In this document: in pieces, positions 58,748 to 64,000 of the stretch
How positions within the stretch are numbered: position 1 is the first letter of the stretch
Layout: the number at the start of each line of letters is the position of its first letter
Source: Jacaranda mimosifolia
Taxonomy: Eukaryota > Streptophyta > Magnoliopsida > Lamiales > Bignoniaceae
Direction of reading: 5' to 3'
NCBI GenBank assembly: GCA_018894105.1
Contig: CM032126.1
Coordinates: 8,149,001 to 8,213,000 of the forward strand
DNA: 64,000 nucleotides
Notes under the pieces: model-generated
What the model saw: the letters and a program-made list of their open reading frames with translations, nothing else
Databases searched by the model: none
Told to the model about the DNA's origin: nothing
Position numbers and translations under genes: made by a program

Positions 58748-60072
58748 ATGCAAAGAATAACATGTATCATGTTGATTTATCGTGCTTATCTCAAATATAA
58801 GCACACAAGGGCCAATAGGAGAAATGTGTTGCCTAGGAGTTGGAGTCTCATTGCTAAAATACCATATCAATTAAAGCATTTGAGAGAGATAGTTGAAGAC
58901 AATGGTGAAGCATGTTTGAATAACTTGCACATGGATAGAAGTGCCTTTTGGTGGCTTTGTTATTTGATGGAGCACGTAGGTGGGCTAAGAAACGAATGGT
59001 TTGTCGGGGTGCCCAAAAAAGTGGCCTCATTTTTTTCTATCTTAGCATATCACAAGAAAAATAGGATCGTTAAGCATAGTTTTAAGCAATTGGGTCATAT
59101 AATTAGCAAGTACTTCCTACAATGTCTGAAAGCAGTTATAAAGATAAGTTCATTGCTCATCGTGAATCTTCAACCCATAGATGATGAGCGCTTTAAGGTG
59201 TGCTTATTTTATTTCCATGTATTAATCTTTGTAAGAGATATATATGAATGACCCTTGTTGTAATATTAATACACTTTTCAATTTTGTAGGGTTGTCTTGG
59301 TGCCCTTGATGGCACCTATATACTAGTCCGTGTACCAGCCGTCGACAAAACACATTATAGGTCTAGGAAGGGTGAGGTTGCTGTTAACGTTCTTGGTGTA
59401 TGCAATCGTGACCTGAATTTTATCTATGTACTTGTTGGATGGGAGGGATCCGCTACAGATAGTAGGGTATTACGTGCAACTGTTAGCAAACAGAATGGAG
59501 TTAAAGTACCAGTTGGTATAACATATATGCATATAAATTGCTTTCATTCTTACTTACAAGCTTTTATGGTGAACTTTGAGCGAATATGATGTGCCATTCA
59601 TGGATTGTGTAGGAAATTACTACTTATGTGATGCCGGATACACCAACTGTGAAGGTTTTTGACTCAATATCGTGGAGTTAGGTACCATCTTGATGACTGG
59701 AGCAATGGGGCGCTTGTGCCACAAAACCTTCGCGAATATTTTAATATGAAGTATGCAAGATCACGTAACGTGATTGAGAGGGCATTTGGACTTCTTAAGT
59801 CAAGATGGGCTGTTTTAAGGAGTACAACTTACTATCCCATCAAGACACAGAATATGATCATTTTGGCCTATGAACTTTTGCATAATTACATCCGTGCACA
59901 GATGCCGATTGACCCGTTGGAGGATGAGGTTTTAGGTTATGAGGACGAGTCTCCAGTTATGGAAGTTGACTATATCGACACGATTGAAGGCTCTACTGAG
60001 TGGAGCATTTGGCGTGACACACTAGCTGCCAATATGTACCAATCATGGAGGGATGCTCACCCGATGTCTTAG
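58748..60072 (+). pseudogene. PIF/Harbinger DDE transposase, nearly intact
   Basis: Exons 58748-59197, 59290-59515 and 59613-60072, with GT-AG introns of 92 and 97 bases. Exon 1 has the N-terminal helical domain (LREIVEDNGEACLNNLHMDR, then SILAYHKKNRIVKHSFKQLG). Exon 2 has GALDGTYI with the first catalytic Asp, [17 protein letters not shown] and [12 protein letters not shown] with the second. Exon 3 has LCDAGYTN, QYRGVRYHLDDW and RNVIERAFGLLKSRW with the catalytic Glu, then a C-terminal EWSIWRDTLAANMYQSW. All three catalytic residues remain. The one visible lesion is a missing T in the T5 run at 59656-59660, which shifts the frame between EGF and LTQYRG; a sequencing error there would restore a full protein. 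It is a different family from the transposase at 537. Confidence 0.88.
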
Positions 60073-60425
60073 TGTGCTATGAGATAGACTGGACTTGTAT
60101 TTACCTAGGTCATTTGTTTAAAGTCTAGTACGTTTTAATAGGATATCGAAATTGTCCTTTATTATTTGAATATACACATATATCGTACTTACGTGTGGAT
60201 TGCCTTTTGGCTCATCATTCATGTTTTTAAATCCCACATCTGTTCCATTTTGTATTTTATTTTTATTGCATTATCTATTAGTTATGTGCCAATCGTTACT
60301 TACTCTTGATTCTCCGTGTTGCATATTATAACGAAAGGCATTTTGTATATGTATGTATATGTTTGGATTATTGCATTTCTTATCCTTGGAAATCATGATG
60401 CGATTGTATGTATTTCTAATAGGGT

Positions 60426-61571
60426 ATGGCGCAGTCTCGATGTTCTTCTCACAGCACTGAACGGTCGACTAAAGTTGCTATTGTCCCACGTCATTACTGG
60501 ACACACCAGGAGGATGATGCCTTAATCCTAGCACTTAAGCATCTACGTGCTAGCGGATGGCGGTGCGATGGCTCTTTCAAAGGTGGGTATATGGTCAGAC
60601 TGGAGTCAATGATGGCTGATAAATTCCCCGACAGTGGCATCCTTGTTAAGCATATAAAGTCGAAGTTGCAAGTGTGGAAGAAGACGTATGCTACGTTGAA
60701 AGGCATACTTGGTTATAGCGGTGGTGGTGGAGTTACAATGGATCCGACCTCTCACATGATCATCGTTGAGTCAGAGGAAGTATGGGCAGAATACATTAAG
60801 GTAAATATGGACATTTTATTTTTTAGAATCATATTTTTCTTAATGGCATATGCTTCATCCATGTAGTCTCGCATATGTAGTGTAGTTACTTTAACTCCAA
60901 TTTGTGTGTAGGTGTAACCTAATGCATCAAAGCTTAGGGGGAAGCCGTACCCCTGGTACTCCTGTTGGGTTGAGATCTTTGGCAATGATAGGGCCACAGG
61001 AGATCAATCATTTGATGTAGCTGACATCGTGTAAGAGTTGCTACATGATACAGATAATCTTAAGGACACAGAGATGTTAGCTGAGAATCTGGATGCAGGA
61101 ACTGGCTTTACATCTAGAACAAGTGAATATGCTGATGATGCATCAGTCACTCCACCATTAGTGTCAGGTTAAAAAAAAAAAGGTCTTCCGCATCCGGCAA
61201 GTGAAAGAGGTTTGAGCCAGTCACAAGTGAATTCGAGAAGATGATATGGACAGTGCTAGAGGAGACAAAAAAGCACTATTGTTGGGGTCACTGAAAAATT
61301 TAACCAACCATTGGTGCCGGCTCCTGACATGGACTCATCGTTGAGAACATCCTTATTTGAAGCAGTTGCTGAAGTCCCAGATCTTAGTTTAGTTGATCAA
61401 ATTTGGGCAACCCACCATTTAGTGCACAACAAGTTCGATATGGATACCTTCTGGGGTATGAACAAAGATGCACGAGCTATGTTTGTCAATTTGCTCCTTT
61501 TTGGTAATATGTTATTGCATGATGAACTACATTCCATGTTTTTTGTTTGGATGCGAATCATTTCGCCTTAA
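60426..61571 (+). pseudogene. PIF/Harbinger ORF1 (Myb/SANT), decayed
   Basis: Exon 1 (60426-60800) starts MAQSRCSSHSTERST and holds the SANT-like domain: HYWTHQEDDALILALKHLRA, GYMVRLESMMADKF, IKSKLQVWKKTYATLKGILG, and MIIVESEEVWAEYIK. Intron 60801-60911 (GTAAAT...TGTGTAG) leads to PNASKLRGKPYPWY and EIFGNDRATGDQS, the standard linker of this family. In-frame stops follow in exon 2 (TAA right after the junction, another near 61032) and an A10 run near 61171. The C-terminal block (61311-61571) has VPDLSLVDQIWATHHLVHNK and DARAMFVNLLL. It follows the transposase on the same strand by 350 bases and would be its DNA-binding partner. Confidence 0.78.
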
Positions 61572-62890
61572 CCTCTTTCTGGACACGGTGCTTGGGATAC
61601 TTTATAATTCGTAGGACACTTTTTGCTAGATGAAGGGCAATTTGAATGAAAATTGTGTCTACCTTATTGTTCATGCTCAGCCATTAGCGTATATCTTGCA
61701 ATACATTGCTTTGGTGTGATTTATTTTGTTGAGAATTCTAGTTTGTGTTGCTGAACTTGATCTTTATATAGATGGTTAATGCATAACCCGTGGTGAAATA
61801 ATAATTTACTGTGTTATGCTTTATAGTCCCAAATCTGTTATATATCAGATGGAACCACTTTTTCTCCATTGCCATTCAACTGTTACTGGGTCTTCTATTA
61901 AGCATAATAGGTGGCTTGATGAAGATGTATACATGTGCACGGTGATGAGCAGGAGACTATTTATATATAATCACAATGTCGAATCTTTAGATGGCAATGT
62001 GATTTGTATACATACTCTACATTCTCTGTACCGAATAACATACTTTGGTGTACTGACATTATTTCTAGAAATTTTTTCATCCCATTGCTTGGCGTGGAGA
62101 GGTGTAATGTGGGGTCTCACATAATATAGATAAATTGATGGCATGTTGGCATCTGTTTTAGTGGCATTGTCTGAAGCATATGGAACTGGAATTTGGTCAA
62201 AAAGAGAACACCCATTTATGGGTGACATCCACCTATAATGACAAATGTGAAATTTATATATCTGTGGACACGTCCTTGGAGCGGAAAATTACACGGCTAC
62301 CATATGCATGTTTGATATTTATGGGCTTAAAACATTAATGTAATGTCTTCTTTTAATTTGGAATCTGTTATGATGTAGTACACTATGTCGGATCAAGATA
62401 TTGTAGATTGCATCAAATTGATCCGAGTCAATACATATCTTCTATATTTAAATTTTTTGCTATACTTTTTATTAAGCAGTTGCTATAGTACCAGGTTCAA
62501 ATGGTATAACATACTTGATTCCACTAAAGACCGATGAAATTACCCATTATGATTCACTAATGACAATGGAGTTTTTATATTGTGTTCTAATGGGGTTAAA
62601 ATCTATTTATCCCTCTGTGAAAAAAGAATGTGTTAAACGCTCCCTCATGTTTATAAAATTTGGATCACTGGCCCCCTCGGTCTCTTTGAGTTGAATTTTT
62701 TATTACTTTATATTTTAATATTTTCTTTTTATTTTATTTAATCTAAACTCAAAATTTTCTCAAACTATACAATATATATACGAATTTCATATATATAAAT
62801 ACAATGATATGCATATAATTGAAAGTTACGTATATGGTGTTTTAGAGTCGGTTATATGCATATAACTTATCTATATATAATATATAGATA
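61572..62890. other. Non-coding DNA right of the Harbinger unit
   Basis: No supported gene. The frame 61816-62124 and its antisense partner have no domain. The right end of the Harbinger unit should be here but no inverse of GGCCCCGTTTG was found. Confidence 0.4.
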
Positions 62891-63455
62891 AGTATATTTC
62901 CTTTTCTTTTGTTTAATCTAAAATGAAATAATTTTTTATTTATGAAATATATAAAATATTATATATACATTAAATACTATTTAAGCATGTTTAAAATTAT
63001 ATATACATGCCTATATATACATATAATAAAAAAATGTATAACATAGTTATATAAATCAAATACTGTGTAATAATGTTTAATCTAAAATTATATACATGCG
63101 TGCATATAAAATCACATATATGAAAAATTATATATATACATAAATGCATATAAAAGTATTCATGCTAATTTACATAGGCACCCATGGCATAAGGATTTGG
63201 CAAGCCGGCCATCGGCGTCAGCCGACTTAAAAAAGAAAAAAACCCGTGGCTTCGTATGTAATTTTTTTATATATATGTATATAGTATTTGATTCCACTAA
63301 ATATGTTATATATTTTAATCACAATGAAATTATTTATTTTTTATAATCTTACATATATATGCATGCATGTATATATATATGTTATATGTTTCAAAAATTT
63401 GAAATTATTTAATTTTAGATTAAACAAAAGGATAAAAATATATAATTAGATATAT
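62891..63455. repeat. Inverted repeat pair around AT-rich DNA
   Basis: About 62893-62955 (CCTTTTCTTTTGTTTAATCT...AAATAATTTTT) is the inverse of about 63385-63455 (AATTATTTAATTTTAGATTA...AACAAAAGGAT), roughly 65 bases with mismatches. The middle has a small GC-rich patch (AAGCCGGCCATCGGCGTCAG near 63203). It may be a MITE-like element. TA runs occur throughout. Confidence 0.5.
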
Positions 63456-63819
63456 ATATATATAGAAATGCCATAATTAAGTGTATATTTATATATATGT
63501 ATGTATATATAAAAAAATTTCAAGCAATAAATAGTCAAATTAATTCCTTTAAGCAGATACTGGCATGTTACATCTATGAGCACGTAACATTTGGCATCAC
63601 CTAAATCACACTTACATCAAAAATGTAAATAAGGAAGTTGCGAAATTCCCAAGAAAATCCTACATTACTTTGTTCATACATAACAAGGATGCACCTCGAC
63701 CAACTTGAACCAGGGACAACTAATAAAAGTTAACAACCACTTATTATGACAAACGTGCACAAGGGGGAAATAAAAGAGGACACACAAATACACTCTTAAA
63801 ACATAAGGATTGATATATC
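63456..63819. other. AT-rich intergenic DNA
   Basis: No supported gene; TA-rich repeats, then ordinary sequence from 63540. Confidence 0.45.
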
Positions 63820-64000
63820 TCACTTCTGTCCACGACGTTTGGGAGTGCTAGATGAGGATGCATGGGATCTCGCTAGACCCCAAGTAAGGGAAGCATTCAT
63901 TAACCTAAACATCTCTATTTCATCATTTTAGTTCCAGAGATGATCGTACACACCGATGGATGGATTGACGTTTTATGGTCCAATCGGATTGGGGTTCACA
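63820..64000 (-). other. Possible C-terminal coding fragment at the window edge
   Basis: The minus strand, read towards a TGA at 63822-63820, gives NDEIEMFRLMNASLTWGLAR and a Ser-rich, basic end with PKRRGQK. One in-frame stop lies upstream. The basic tail and GC-richer codons suggest the end of a transposon or nuclear protein gene continuing to the right, but I do not recognise it. Confidence 0.25.

Overview
The window is nuclear DNA of a flowering plant, probably a eudicot. It is AT-rich, has spliced genes, carries one recognisable host gene (a JAZ/TIFY jasmonate repressor), and is otherwise filled with plant-type transposable elements: PIF/Harbinger, hAT, Ty3/gypsy Tat-lineage, Ty1/copia, CACTA-like, Tourist and other MITEs. 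No bacterial, phage or CRISPR features were seen.

Layout. 1-4.5 kb: co-oriented remains of PIF/Harbinger coding DNA: the tail of a Myb/SANT accessory ORF, a broken DDE transposase, and two further SANT-type fragments. 4.6-12 kb: trinucleotide repeats, one copy of a MITE family shared with two other sites in the window, a 1.2 kb element with long terminal inverted repeats, and short tandem duplications. 12-18.3 kb: two more copies of that MITE family, a Helitron-like terminus, and a solo LTR (15494-16151) with perfect 5-bp target duplications.

18342-38654: one nested complex. A Tat-lineage gypsy element (LTRs of about 870 bp, gag-pol on the minus strand, an antisense ORF on the plus strand) was interrupted twice by hAT elements. 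hAT1 (21525-26711) has an exact 8-bp target duplication and lies inside the antisense ORF. hAT2 (33097-37009) has perfect 12-bp TIRs and lies inside gag. Removing both leaves a retroelement of about 11.2 kb. All three are decayed.

38.7-43.4 kb: a second Helitron-like end, a well delimited Tourist-type MITE (39402-40312, TAA duplications) and a diverged pair of direct repeats. 43469-44516: the JAZ gene, minus strand, four exons, 241 predicted residues, no visible lesion. It is the only gene here likely to act in the host. Its product would repress MYC-type transcription factors until jasmonoyl-isoleucine triggers its destruction through COI1.

44.6-51.6 kb: mostly non-coding, with LTR-like DNA near 46.2-46.9 kb, a GC-richer island with two G-boxes (48.5-48.7 kb) and a CACTA-like end followed by a 34-bp minisatellite. 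51635-54853: a short copia element that has lost its reverse transcriptase and RNase H. 56.7-61.6 kb: a second PIF/Harbinger unit, with a nearly intact transposase (one visible frameshift) followed by a more decayed SANT ORF. The rest, to 64 kb, is AT-rich repeat DNA.

I found no convincing new molecular system. The most informative items are the nested Tat/hAT/hAT complex, the JAZ gene whose Jas motif is not split by an intron, the multi-SANT Harbinger cluster and the three-copy MITE family.
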